Positions 33,601 to 43,499 of a stretch of 64,000 nt of DNA are shown here, in pieces. The notes below the pieces were generated by a model. The model was not told the DNA's origin, made no database searches, and saw nothing but the letters and a program-made list of their open reading frames with translations. Made by a program: the position numbers and the translations under genes. The stretch covers positions 71,500,492-71,564,491 of the forward strand of contig CM035435.1 of the NCBI GenBank assembly GCA_020310875.1, in the 5' to 3' direction. The first letter of the stretch is position 1, and each line of letters opens with the position of its first letter. The DNA is from Ceratopteris richardii (lineage: Eukaryota > Streptophyta > Polypodiopsida > Polypodiales > Pteridaceae).

Positions 33601-33893
33601 ATACGCACCTGGCAAGGCTGATAACATACAGCGTGTCTAGTGTTCCTATGGTCTTTGTAGGATTGAAAACGAAGTATTGCAATGACTACGGTGCTAGCGA
33701 CCTTGAAATCACACCTATGTTTCTGTGTGTATAATGCGATTGGTGCGCGTTGAAGGGGATTCACGGAGTAATCTGCATCGTATACGTGTCTCCTCGTGAC
33801 TGCCGTATCAACGTTGCGGAGCCATTCGTGATCGCCGATGTTAAGAAACAAACTCTCCGAAGGTGAGGCATCGTTGGTCTGTTGTGTTGGCAT
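30618..33893 (-). CDS. P-type IIB Ca2+-ATPase (ACA-like calcium pump), intronless
   Basis: This is an uninterrupted 1091-residue frame. It shows every P-type hallmark: TGES (311-314), PEGLPLAV (442-449) in M4, the phosphorylation motif SDKTGTLT (aspartate 485), KGAAE (621-625), MVTGDSLQTA (740-749), and GDGTNDAPAL (819-828). M6 carries WVNLIMDTLGALALATEPPTD, typical of IIB calcium pumps. The N-terminal ~190 residues precede M1, with a basic hydrophobic stretch (about 48-80) where ACA pumps carry their calmodulin-binding autoinhibitor, though it matches poorly. The product would export Ca2+ from the cytosol at the plasma membrane or an endomembrane. Length suits ACA pumps (about 1000-1090). 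Many plant ACA genes have introns; the absence here fits the intronless ACA12/13-like group or a retrocopy. It is the only intact host gene in the window. Confidence 0.96.
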   Translation of the reverse strand: MPTQQTNDASPSESLFLNIGDHEWLRNVDTAVTRRHVYDADYSVNPLQRAPIALYTQKHRCDFKVASTVVIAILRFQSYKDHRNTRHAVCYQPCQVRIDVNDLKSRNPPWTSEVIQTVSSIVRNRDFKGDLRALAQELHTDLSQGLPATPSEPCDRFGDDNVSIEDRKRIFGDNVYPRKKSKSLWRCLWTACRDTTLIILMLCAGLSIGFGMKTDGVQEGWYDGVSIAVAILLVIIVTGVSDFKQSRQFQRLSHEVDNIKVELTRGGCRINVSSVDIVVGDVVQLKVGDQVPADGLLIAGYSLSIDESSFTGESEYYMPDPSQQAFLRSGSKVQEGYGSMLVTAVGANTEWGHMMKLLSNDNMLGQTPLQERLTEAATLIGKVGLSVALLLLVILIAFYFTGHSSTSGDAKFRAGDTNVTDAIDALVHIFSIAVTIVVVAVPEGLPLAVTLTLAYSMRKMMKDNALVRRLAACETMGSATTICSDKTGTLTVNQMTVVNSWVAGKIIPSESDTDKIMCTFPTSLRSLLFQGIAQNTTGSVFPAKSCCRRDELKGDERQALGVAGSPTEAALLWWGLKAGMDFEATRLKSLILQVQTFNSATKRAGVAVQNIGHRLLVVHWKGAAEIILSMCSKWIDMEQLETDDDSQCSPSEKPISAEKRQEIMAIIDSMACSSLRCVAMAYTTVEREDEEEEITCNRSSWSLPESNLTLLAIVGMKDPYRPEVKAAVADVRRAGVTVRMVTGDSLQTAKAIALECGILAVGCTDELIAIEGAALRSWTDEERRKNLPGVAIVARALPSDKLLLVETLQSMGEVVAVTGDGTNDAPALRKADIGLSMGIQGTEVAKESSAIIILDDNFTSVVKAVRWGRSINFNIQKFLQFQLTVNVTALTVNFVAAMTSGDVPLTVVQLLWVNLIMDTLGALALATEPPTDELMQKPPMGRHKPLINHAMWKNLMVQAIYQVVVLLILQFRGIELLHLSGEKDAETIKRTVIFNTFVLCQLFNEVNSRQPYKLNIFEGLQENCLFMVIVGATLALQVVMVEFLEKFASTIRLDWQQWLICICVAALSWPIAFLTKLAPSIPRTRNPLYNG

Positions 33894-34072
33894 GAGTAAA
33901 TCTCTATATATGAGAGACTCGAGAATGTACAGAGAAGACTCAAGAGATAATAGATAGATTTGGAGAAAGAGATAATAGATAGATTTTGAGAGAGAGAGAG
34001 AGAGGCTCCAACTTCAGCTGGCGTACAGGGGATTGCTTGAAGTGGCTGTCTAGTGTCCAGTCGCGACTCGCA

Positions 34073-34078
34073 TTTATA
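34073..34078 (-). promoter_or_regulatory. TATA box of the Ca2+-ATPase gene
   Basis: CTATAAATG on the minus strand lies about 180 nt before the start codon. That suggests a leader of about 150 nt, which contains a CT-rich run (GA on the plus strand, about 33987-34005). A second TATA-like word (CATATATAG, about 33906) is too close to the ATG to be the promoter. Confidence 0.55.
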
Positions 34079-34124
34079 GTGGACATCAACGTAGCGTGTT
34101 GGAGACTCTATGCGGGGAATTGCA

Positions 34125-34282
34125 ATACACAAAGTCTCACAGAAGAGCGCAGGTTTTAGTTATGCGTGCAGCGTAAACCTGTTCTATCTGCGTCAGTCGT
34201 CGGTCAAGCGTGGAAGCACCGTAGCTGCTGTCAAGGACCTTAGCTCCAGGGAATAATCAAGGATGATTTTTCTTTTAAGATT
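34125..34282. repeat. Repeat family R, copy 1 (upstream of the Ca2+-ATPase)
   Basis: It shares words and order with 37555-37740: AGTCTC…GCGCA, TGTTCTATCTG, GGCACC(A/G)TAGCTGC and GACCTTAGCTC(T/C)AGGGAA. The promoter-distal region of the pump gene therefore contains, or was copied into, a dispersed repeat. Confidence 0.65.
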
Positions 34283-34501
34283 CAAAGCATCGCTTAAGTG
34301 ACGCTTTTGGAACCCACGTATAAACGACGTTACAGGCGAGCGTCGCAGGTCCCGTCGCAGTACAAGTCGCAAAACACGTCGTTCACTTCGTCGTTTAATC
34401 GACGGTCCACGCGCAACGCTCATTACGACACATGTTGCAATTTTATAGCGACGAATTTGTGTCGCCTTAGCCGTCGCTATACGCCCATATTCCTTGTAGT
34501 G
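34283..34501 (-). mobile_element. CACTA-like terminal fragment with subterminal repeats
   Basis: The right edge reads TTCCTTGTAGTG (minus strand CACTACAAGGAA), a typical CACTA terminus. Inside lie about ten CGTCG/GCGAC units in both orientations over 200 bp, which is how CACTA subterminal arrays look. ATT flanks both sides (34280-34282 and 34502-34504) as a possible 3-bp duplication, but the left edge (CAAAGCATCG) does not match the terminus. The piece is either a short defective element or one surviving end. It interrupts repeat R. Confidence 0.55.
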
Positions 34502-34740
34502 ATTTAAGGTGACATGGACTCTATTACAATGAACAACACCTTTGCCATTGTTGACAATGTTCGTCGAACTCACCTAAAGGCCAACGATTCGCCTTAAGAG
34601 ACTGGTTTAACATGTCATTAGATCTATCTAAATGGGTGTGGTTTAGTGGCATGCCACCATGAGTCAAAGTGCATAAATTAAAGTCCCACTCATTGGACAT
34701 GTCCAGCCTTTGGTTGTTACCATATGTGCATTGCGTTGTA
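34502..34740 (+). repeat. Repeat R, tRNA-derived (SINE-like) section, copy 1
   Basis: It matches 37940-38150 and 38735-38960. A good Pol III A box TGGTTTAGTGG lies at 34639-34649. The B box further on is degraded (AATTAAAGTCCC). Copy 2 keeps TGGTCTAGTGG (38069-38079) and AATTCAAGTCCC. Confidence 0.65.
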
Positions 34741-35372
34741 TGTTCCATGCAAGATTTTTTACATTTCTATTGAGCTCCTTCTCCCATGTTATTATTGTGC
34801 TCCTTCTCCCATGTATCCACCAAATACTTTGACTAATTAGGAGGTGGTGTAGGTGTTGTCATAGCTTACATGACGCTTAGAAATGGATAATGACCAGATA
34901 GTGCACGGAAGTACCATCGATTGCATTTTGAAGAGGTCGGAGGGAGCTCGAAATTTGACGTAGTCATGGTCAAGTCCCAAGGGATGTAGGAGACCTTCAT
35001 AGTCCAAACAGCCAAGTCCAAGAATCTATAGACTTGTCACTTAGTCTAGCTTCCATCACAAACTTCCTTCTGCTAGGTCATAATAATAGGGAAAGTTACA
35101 TGAAAGTTCTATGAATCCCATCTCAACATATATAGGATGTATGAAACCCATCTCAACATACATACATAGGCTTACCATAAGTCGAGAGAGAGTCCAAACA
35201 TTTTGTTTGTGTGCTCTCTTATATGTAGCGTGTCATCTTGGAAAATATCAAGAAAACCATTCTATGTATTCCTTTTTTATTCCAATAGTGGCATTGATAC
35301 GATTATGAGTGAATATGAATGGTTTTTGAAGAATACAGCCGAGTAGTCTCCCTATGTAGGTGGAATTCTGGG
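34735..35372. repeat. Repeat family B, copy 2
   Basis: This is the longest copy of the family also seen at 27440-27935. It carries two blocks missing there (about 34888-34940 and 35205-35335). No coding frame is supported. Confidence 0.7.
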
Positions 35373-36029
35373 GTTTGCCTCTTTAATGGTGCCATTTCCT
35401 AGAGGTATTGCCAATGCCCTGAGGGAAGTACTTCTGGGACTACTTGCATATAAAATTATCTCATCAAAGTGCATAGAGGGACTACTTGCGTATGCGATTT
35501 TCTCATAAAAATGCATAGAGATACTACTTGCATCTTTACCCTTTAGTTACAAGCATCAAAGTCTCCCCTCAAGTTCGAATTGCATGTCCCACTTGGACAA
35601 GCTTTAATTTTCCTATTCTTAGTTTAGGCTCTACTAACCTTGATTTATTTTTCAAACAAACGAAAAAGTTTCCCTCCTCTCCCCTATTGACTACTGCGCT
35701 TATTCTATTTTTTCACTAATTTCTTTCTCCCCTTACCCTGCAGAAGTTGCAAGCTCTTCAAAGAGGTATCAAAACATGAATAGTTGATTATGTAATTTGG
35801 TAGTGATGTATGTGAACACACTGAGGACCATACATGCACATTTTTCCTCTTTAAGATGTTTTTCCTTCAAGCTTCTATATACACCTATAACCCTAACTTA
35901 TCTTTGTACATTCACTTCGTAATAAAGTTAATGTTGTGTTCTTCGCCAAGTTTCTTCTTCTTCCTTGTGTTGCTCACGAACTTCCATAGTCCTTGAATTC
36001 AAACAATTGGTATTAGAGAAAGTGACACT
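35373..36029. other. AT-rich stretch, no supported gene
   Basis: It includes two near-copies of a short unit around GGGACTACTTGC(A/G)TAT (35435-35500). Short frames show no family signature. The end (TTGGTATTAGAGAAAG at ~36008) resembles a degenerate tRNA-iMet primer site after a TAATAAAGT-rich stretch, a hint of an old LTR remnant. Confidence 0.35.
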
Positions 36030-36790
36030 GTTCCAATCACAATCTCAAAGCTACACTAAAATTGGTGAGGATACTCACGGTGATTAGAACTTCAAAACAG
36101 CTTCACCTATTGTGTCAGATTTTTTATTTGAGCTCATTTCAACATCTAGACTATCACGGTGACAATGTAGAGTAGAAGTGTTACCCAGCAGCTCTTTAAA
36201 GAAGAGGTGCAAACTCAATTCCAAGGAGTCGTTCTACTCAAGGGGGGGAGGGGGTCTTCATTAGGGAAGTATATAGCATGCATGTGCCCAAAGACAATTT
36301 GCAAATAAAGGGAACAATGATGAAACAATCAAAGGATCTTTATGATTCCAAATGATTAAAAAAGGTTAAAGAGTACGTCAAAATACAACAAAACACACAA
36401 CCCAACTAATCTCCGACTAGATTCTTGCTACTATTTGCCTCTTGCTAATAGCGCTCCCTCCTCGGTGACAGCACAACAATTAGCAATTAACTATGTTATC
36501 TATTCCATGGGGGCAACAACAGTCGCACTTCAAAGATTCTATCAACCTTTAAATAAGAATAACTCAAGAACTAATTAATAAAAATGACGATTGATCCAAA
36601 ATAGTGTTTGCACATTCAAAGGTAACAACACAGGTGCCTAAGGCATCACAATGTATACTAAAACTAAGACACAACTAGCCAAAGACTATCAAAACATGTA
36701 CACATGTTGTCTATCACTTTGGGAAGTAGCCCAGACAATCACCACAGAATTACCACCCTGCATAGTGAGCAAATAGAGAAATAATGTACT
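36030..36790. repeat. Repeat family C, copy 1
   Basis: It matches 40055-40860 at clearly diverged but collinear sequence, sharing CTTCAC(C/A)TATTGTGTCA and TTTTTTATTTGAGCTCATTTC. In both places it follows repeat B, so B and C may be parts of one larger old element. Confidence 0.65.
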
Positions 36791-37554
36791 TGGGAGATAT
36801 CAAACTTCAAGGATAGAAGGTGATGGAAAATGAGGGCCTAATTATTGCTTATATATATTTTAAGGGGGCAAGTTGAGTGGATTTGCCCATTTCAATCATT
36901 AACATCTATGCGCTTCAAAATGACATGATTGGTGGCCTAACCCACTTATAGAGAGCAATTATTTGTGGAAGGTTACCAACCCACTTTTAGGTCTTTTTGT
37001 GAGTGTTTCTCACATCCGCATGGCCTTGCAATGGCTTCTCCTGCAATATCTGCCACTTTTGCCTCTTTCTAAAAAGTCCTGGAAAAATCGATTTTTATCT
37101 TGTGTTGCACCAAAAGAAGTCCTAAAAAGTCTTCTTCAGATTGAGGCTTCTGAATCAACAAAGAAGTTTTAAAATTTTTATCTGAAAAAAACATCACATT
37201 AAAAAAATGTTCCGGCCTTGTATTCACATAGAGGAGTGGAACACAACAAAACTATTTCAATAAGAATCCCATTTGGCAACATTTAATTCGTTTAATTCTT
37301 CGAAAAAAGAAGGGAAACATAATGATCAATTTATAAACAATAATTGTTTATTTTAAAAAATGCCATGGAGGTGCATTAACGTGACCTGGGATGAAGGGTG
37401 GGGGGTCGGAACAAAAACTTTGATTCTCTTCTGCTTACTCAACATTGCATAACACCACCCCGCCGTGCTGTCTGAATGGAGTTTGCCACATGGCATGCTT
37501 TGATTTGATTTGGTTGTGCCCATGACAGAGTGTGCTGCTGCACAGTGTGAAGCA
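36791..37554. other. No recognisable feature
   Basis: AT-rich DNA with no coding frame above 70 codons that shows a known signature, and no repeat partner seen in the window. Confidence 0.4.
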
Positions 37555-38330
37555 GGCCTAAGAGTCTCGCAAAGCGCATGTTTTCGTTATGTGTAAACAT
37601 GTTCTATCTGTAGCTCTCATAATTCATTATTTAGCTCTCCTCCATCGTCGATCACGCATTGAGGCACCATAGCTGCATTGAATGACCTTAGCTCTAGGGA
37701 AATAATCAACGATGATTTTTTTATTTTAAGGATTTTCTTTTCCAAAAGTAGGTTTGATCTTACGATCTATTCTTCCTCTTGGCTTGAATTAATGAAAACT
37801 AGAATAATAATGAAGGCATAGCACCATGGATCCCCCAATTCCACAAAATCAACGTTAAATGTGTGCTACCTACTAAAAATGGTAGAGCCCAAAGGTTCAT
37901 TGAGAGTATGAACTCGAAAGGACTCCTCTAAGCCTAGAGGAGGAGACGAGTTTGAGTTGACATCGACTCTCTTACAATGAAGAACACCCTTGCCATCGCT
38001 AACAATGCCCATCCAATGCACGCAAAAGGCGAATGATTCCCCTTAAGAGACTCATTTGGCATGTCATGTGGTCTAGTGGTATGCCATGGGTCAAAGTGCA
38101 TGAATTCAAGTCCCATTCATTGGACATGTCTAGCCTTCGTGTGTCTCCATATGTGTGCATGTGTGTTCTTAGTGTAGGTTTCAAACTTTCTTGTGCTCTC
38201 AAAAATGAAAACATCTCATCAGATCATGGTGAGTGTCCTCAGTGCAACCAACCAGACTTGAACCTTTGGTCCCCCTTAAGGGAGATGAAAGACTTACCCG
38301 CATAGGTTAGTATAACTTGACTAATTTAAA
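37555..38330. repeat. Repeat family R, copy 2
   Basis: Contains the stretch shared with the region upstream of the Ca2+-ATPase, the section missing from copy 1 because of the CACTA-like fragment, a plus-strand tRNA-like head (A box 38069-38079, B box about 38103-38114), and the start of a D-type minus-strand tRNA-like part (about 38230). Confidence 0.65.
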
Positions 38331-38524
38331 GAAACTTTGATCTGGCGATCTACAACATTGATAACTTGAATTATTTAAAAGTACATCAATGAAGGGCATA
38401 GCACCCATCGAACCACCAAATCCTACATTGGCATCGATCCCTAAAATCCATTAAGACTTGAACATCTGACATCCATAAGAAAGGAACGGAGCCTGAAGAC
38501 CCATTAGAAAGGAACAAAGCCCTA

Positions 38525-39420
38525 AAAGAAAGTTTGATCTTACGTTCTATTCATCCTCTTAGCTTGAATTAATGAAAAGAACAACAACAATGAAGGCATA
38601 GGACCATGGAGCCCCCCAATTCCACAAAACAAAGGTTAAATGTCTACGAGCTAGTAGGAATGATAGAGCTGAAATGTTCTTTACGAGTAGGAACTGAGAA
38701 GGGATTGCTTTAAGGATAGACAAGGAGACTAATTTGAGCTGAAGAGGACTCTATGATAATGAACAGAACCCTTTTCATTGTTAACAATATCCATCGAGCG
38801 CAACCCAAGGCCAACCATTCCCCAAAGAGACCAATTTAACATCTCATCAAATTTATCTAAATGGATGTGGTGTAGCGATAAGCCTTGTATACCATGGGTC
38901 AAAGTGCTTCAAGTCAAGTCTTACTCATTGGACATGTCTAGCCTTTGAATGTCTCCATGTGTGTGTGTGTGTGTGTGAGATTTCTTAGTGTAGGTTGAAA
39001 GCTTTCTATGCTCTCAAAAAAATGAACATTTGATCGAATCATGATGAGTGTCCTCGGTGCAACCAATGAGACTTGAACCGTCACTCCCCGTTTAGGGAGA
39101 CAAACGACTTAGCCCTTTGCCCTAACGTTGTTGGACACCAAGGGTGAATTGGACAAGCAAGGATGAATTCATCACACATCAAAGTATAGAGAGTAATGGA
39201 AGGGATCTCATGGTATAGTACGTAGTTATGCAAATCGCGCGAGTAGTAAAATTCATATGCAAGAAAACGTTTCTAGGGTGGTTTATTTGTAAGTAAAATA
39301 TAGAAAATGAAGATTTAATACCTGGTTTATCATCAAAATCTTTTTGGAGCTTTAGGTTCCTACAACTTATTCACATCCTTAATACCTTGAGCTTCAAATC
39401 TATAGGCTTCTTTGCCATCG
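38525..39420. repeat. Repeat family R copy 3 joined to family D copy 2
   Basis: Collinear with 37740-38300 and then with 20150-20530. A GT microsatellite (38959-38978) sits between the two tRNA-like parts. The minus-strand B box at about 39069-39078 (GGTTCAAGTC) corresponds to 20181-20190. Confidence 0.65.
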
Positions 39421-40860
39421 TATATGCCATCGAGTAGATTTTGACGAGGTCGGAGGGAGCTTGAAATTTGACGTGGTCATGGTCAAGTCCCAAGGGATAC
39501 ACGAGACCTTCAAAGTTCAAACAGCCAAGTCCAAGAATCTTCCATCACAAAGTTCCGTATGCTAGATCATAATAAGAGGGGAAGTTATATGAAAGTTCGA
39601 TGGACCCCATCTCAACATATATAGAATGTACTTTGGATAATTGAATGAAGTGAGCCTTACCACGAGTCCAAACATTTTTCTCTACACACATTTTTCTCTA
39701 GCTTTTCTTTGTGTGCTCTCTTATATGTAGTGTGTCATCTTGAAATAACGTATTGAGTCTTTATATCTCGTTTACAATATATTATATCTTATCCCAAGCA
39801 GAATATGCTGGTTGCTTGTAAGTCATTGAAGGAAATTTTCCTTGTCACTTTCTTCAAGAGCCCGCATCGACCCTCGTTAAGACCTTTCTATCAAGAAATC
39901 CGTTCTATGTACTCCTTTCTTATTCCAATAATGGCATTGATACGATTATGAGTAAAGATGAGTGGTTTTTGAAGAAACACAGCCTAATCAGCTCCCTATG
40001 TAGGTGGAATTCCGGGGTTTGCCTCACTTTTTCGAGGGCAACATTGACACCCTTCCAGTCACAATCTCAGAATTGCACTAAAATTGGTGACAACACTCAT
40101 GGTGATTAGAAATTCAAAACAGCTTCACATATTGTGTCAAATTTTTTATTTGAGCTCATTTCAACCTCTAGACTATCACACCAACAATCTAGTCTAGAGG
40201 TGTTACCCACGATCTCTTTAAAGGAGAGGTGGAAACAAAATTCCAAGGACTCATTCTACTCAAGGGGGTTTTTTCCTTAGGGAAGTATACCCTATAACAT
40301 GCCTATGCCAAAAGACAATTTGTAAATGAAGAGAATAATGATAAGAGAGTCAAAAGGACTTAATGACTCCAAATGATTACAAAAGGTTAAAGAGTATGTC
40401 AAATACAAAAAAACACACAACCCAAGTAGTCTCACACTAGATTCTTGCTACTATTTGCTTGTACCTAAGTTAATTTTCTCAGTTCTCTTACTTATTGTGC
40501 TCCCTCCTCACTGACAGCACAACAATTAGCAATCAACTCATGTGCTATCAATTCCATGGGGGGCAACAAAAATCGCACTTCAAAGATTCTATGAACCTTT
40601 AAATAACACTAACTCAAGAATCCATGACGAAAAGTGAAAGTTGATCCAAAATAGCTCAACACTCAATACATAGTAGGCAAATGACCCTTCAAAAAGCAAC
40701 ATTGCACGTTCAAAAGCAACGACAACAAGCGCTTGAGGTATCACAATGCATTCTACAACTAAGAAACAACTAGCCAAAGACTACCAAAACACATAATCAT
40801 GATGTATGTCACTCTCGGAAGTAGCCCAAACTCCGTACAATTTATGGCAGTTCTTTCACA
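39410..40860. repeat. Repeat families B (copy 3) and C (copy 2)
   Basis: 39410-40020 matches parts of 34900-35372, and 40055-40860 matches 36030-36790. The B-then-C order is the same as at 34.7-36.8 kb, separated by less sequence here. Confidence 0.65.
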
Positions 40861-41139
40861 TTGTGAGATTCCTTATATGTGCAAGGGATCAAACAAAAAT
40901 ATTTTAGTAATTTCGATACTATCCAAGATTGGCTTGCTTGTTATCGTATTGAATGTAATGTCCAAGCTCTCTCAAAGGGTGATGTCATCATTGCTTCTGG
41001 CATTTTATGTCATGGGTTGTATATGCTCTTAGATTATGCATAGTCTAAAAATGATTCAGCATGTGGAGTTCATGTTTCTTAGGCTATTTCACATGGAAAA
41101 CCAAAGGGACATGATTTCCTTTGTACTTCTATATCTAGC

Positions 41140-41800
41140 GAGGGATGTCCCTAGCAATACACCCCACGAGACTTGAACCCCCCCCCCCCCCCCCCCCACC
41201 CCACCCCAAGGGAGGCAAACAACTTAGCCCATTGCTCTAGGATTGTTGGCCAAGCACATATGAATTGGATGGCCAGGGATGAAATCATCACACATCAAAG
41301 TAAAGAGTATAATGGAACATATCTCATGATATAGTATTTGGTTATGTAAATCGTGTCAATAGTAAAATTCATATATAAGAACAAGTTTCTAGGGTGGCTT
41401 ATTGTTTTAAAAAAGTAGGAAATTAAGGTAAAATTCATGGTTTATCATCAAAATCACTATGGGGCCTTAGGATCCTACAACTTATTCGCATCCTTAATAG
41501 ATTAAGTTGATATATTAATCAGCTCAAAAGATATATATTTATAACTAAAAAGCATAATCTAGAGAAATGGGGTCGATCTTCATTAGCATTATTGAGTCAT
41601 CCTAGACTATGAAGGATACCATATGGTAAGTTTGTTTTACATCCATAATCTACTGAATAATCCTCCTTAAGTTCTAATCTATCTCTCATTTTCGATACAA
41701 TAATATGGAATCGAGAAATGGATTCCATGTGATGGTCCTCGTAAGTTTCTTAAAAATCTCTTTGTATGGTCTGTGGAATATCTTTTTACATTTCTATTGT
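41140..41800. repeat. Repeat family D copy 3, with poly-C run, and start of B
   Basis: Collinear with 20180-20624 plus 27338-27470, which confirms that element C split copy 1. A C-homopolymer of about 20 bases (41180-41200) sits where copies 1 and 2 have mixed sequence after the B box. Family B homology stops at TTTCTATTG (41799), exactly at the CACTA left end. Confidence 0.7.
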
Positions 41801-42085
41801 CACTACAACATATGAGGGGCATACCGACGCTGCATATACCGACGGTCACAGTCGGCGTCGGTATGGGCCTCGAAAAATGTCACTTAGAGATATCGACGGT
41901 CAAGTGACCGCCGGTATGACCGTTTTAAACGGATCGTCGGTGTGGCCCGCACCCGCCGATATGTGCGTTGGTATATGCGTCGGTATAGGCGTGGGTATGA
42001 GCATCGGTATAAGCATCGGTAATTTACTGGGAACTACCGACGCCTATACCGACGCCCATACCGGCGGGGAGTTTTAAACATACCG
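41801..42085 (+). promoter_or_regulatory. CACTA left terminus and subterminal repeat array
   Basis: Some 15-16 variants of a unit with core TACCGACG or its complement CGTCGGTA occur in both orientations within 260 bp. In characterised CACTA elements such arrays bind the TNPA-type protein that brings the ends together. The array is much richer in GC than its surroundings. Confidence 0.8.
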
Positions 42086-42471
42086 CGAACCCGAGAGTAA
42101 AACTTCACATTTTTGTGCGTGTTTGAATACTGTTGGTCTTCTGTCGAACTTGCGCGCACAAATCAAATTGCAACCTGCATTGTCTTGTGCACACACACAC
42201 ACACAGATCTCTCTCTCTCTACACACACACACACACACTCTCTCGGCTTAGATATCACATCTTGGTAAGTGTTGCGCGTACTGTTAGCATTTGTGTTTCT
42301 CTATGCTTTAGGTTTTATAATTTCTCTTTTCTTCGATTTTGCAGAAGTTCTTTGGCGTCGATTGTTTGGAATTGGACGATAGACGACATACACTATGCTT
42401 TGACGACAATGATCCAAAAGAGGGGCATACTTGTAAGTGATTGTTTCATTCTCTACTGATAGAGAGAGAAG

Positions 42472-42473
<2 letters not shown>
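42086..42473 (+). other. CACTA leader region with CA/CT microsatellites
   Basis: It contains CA and CT runs (42190-42243) and an intron-like end TTTCTTCGATTTTGCAG at about 42329-42345. It may be the untranslated leader of the transposase transcript; no protein is supported. Confidence 0.4.
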
Positions 42474-42547
<74 letters not shown>

Positions 42548-42566
42548 AGAGAGAGAGAGTGAGAGA
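42460..42566. repeat. GA microsatellite
   Basis: About 100 bp of almost pure GA repeat with a few interruptions. Confidence 0.95.
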
Positions 42567-42611
42567 TAAAGAATAATGAAAGAAAGGAAGATAGAGATAG
42601 GAAAATAGAGC

Positions 42612-43446
42612 ATACATACACACACACATTTACACACATACATGTACACACATGCACACATACACACATACATGTACACACATGCATACATACACACATA
42701 CATGTACACACATGCATGCTTACATACACACACCTATACACACATGCATGCTTACATACACACACACATATACACACATGCATGCATACACACACATATA
42801 AATTTACACACATGCATACATACACACACATGCAGACACACATACATACACACACATATATACACATATGCATACATACACATACACACACACATATACA
42901 CACATACATACACACATATACATACATGCATGCATACATACACACACATATACACACATGCATGCATACATACATATACACACATACACACATGCATACA
43001 TACACACACATGCATACACACATACATACACACACATATATACACATATGCATACATACACATACACACACACATATACACACATACATATATACACACA
43101 TATACATTCACACACAAACATATACACACATGCATGTATACATACACACATATACACACATGCATGTATACATACACACACATACACATACACACACATG
43201 TATACACATGCATACACATACACACACATGCATGCATACATACACACGTACACACACATGCACACACATGCATGCCTACATACACACACATGCATGCCTA
43301 CATACACACACATACACATACACACACATGTATACACATGCATACATACAGAGGCACACATGTACACATGCATACATACACACACATATATACACACATG
43401 CATACATACACACACATATATACACACATGCATACATACACACATA
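42612..43446. repeat. Compound CA/TACA/TGCA microsatellite (about 0.83 kb)
   Basis: Alternating purine-pyrimidine DNA built from CA, TACA and TGCA units arranged in higher-order blocks of about 30-40 bp. Because of its composition it lacks stops in several frames on both strands, giving meaningless His-Thr-Tyr or Cys-Val-Met ORFs of up to ~300 codons. Confidence 0.95.
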
Positions 43447-43499
43447 TAATCCTATTTTTATTTTGAAGTTTTTTTTTTTACATCAAATATATAAAAATA

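Noticed and set aside
31063..33734. Plus-strand ORFs of 60-130 codons
   Set aside because: They are antisense shadows of the Ca2+-ATPase coding sequence.
34298..34507. Arg/Ser-rich plus-strand ORF
   Set aside because: It is a translation of the CGTCG repeat array in the CACTA-like fragment.
42612..43446. CRISPR-like array of short repeats
   Set aside because: The repeats are simple eukaryotic microsatellite units without unique spacers.
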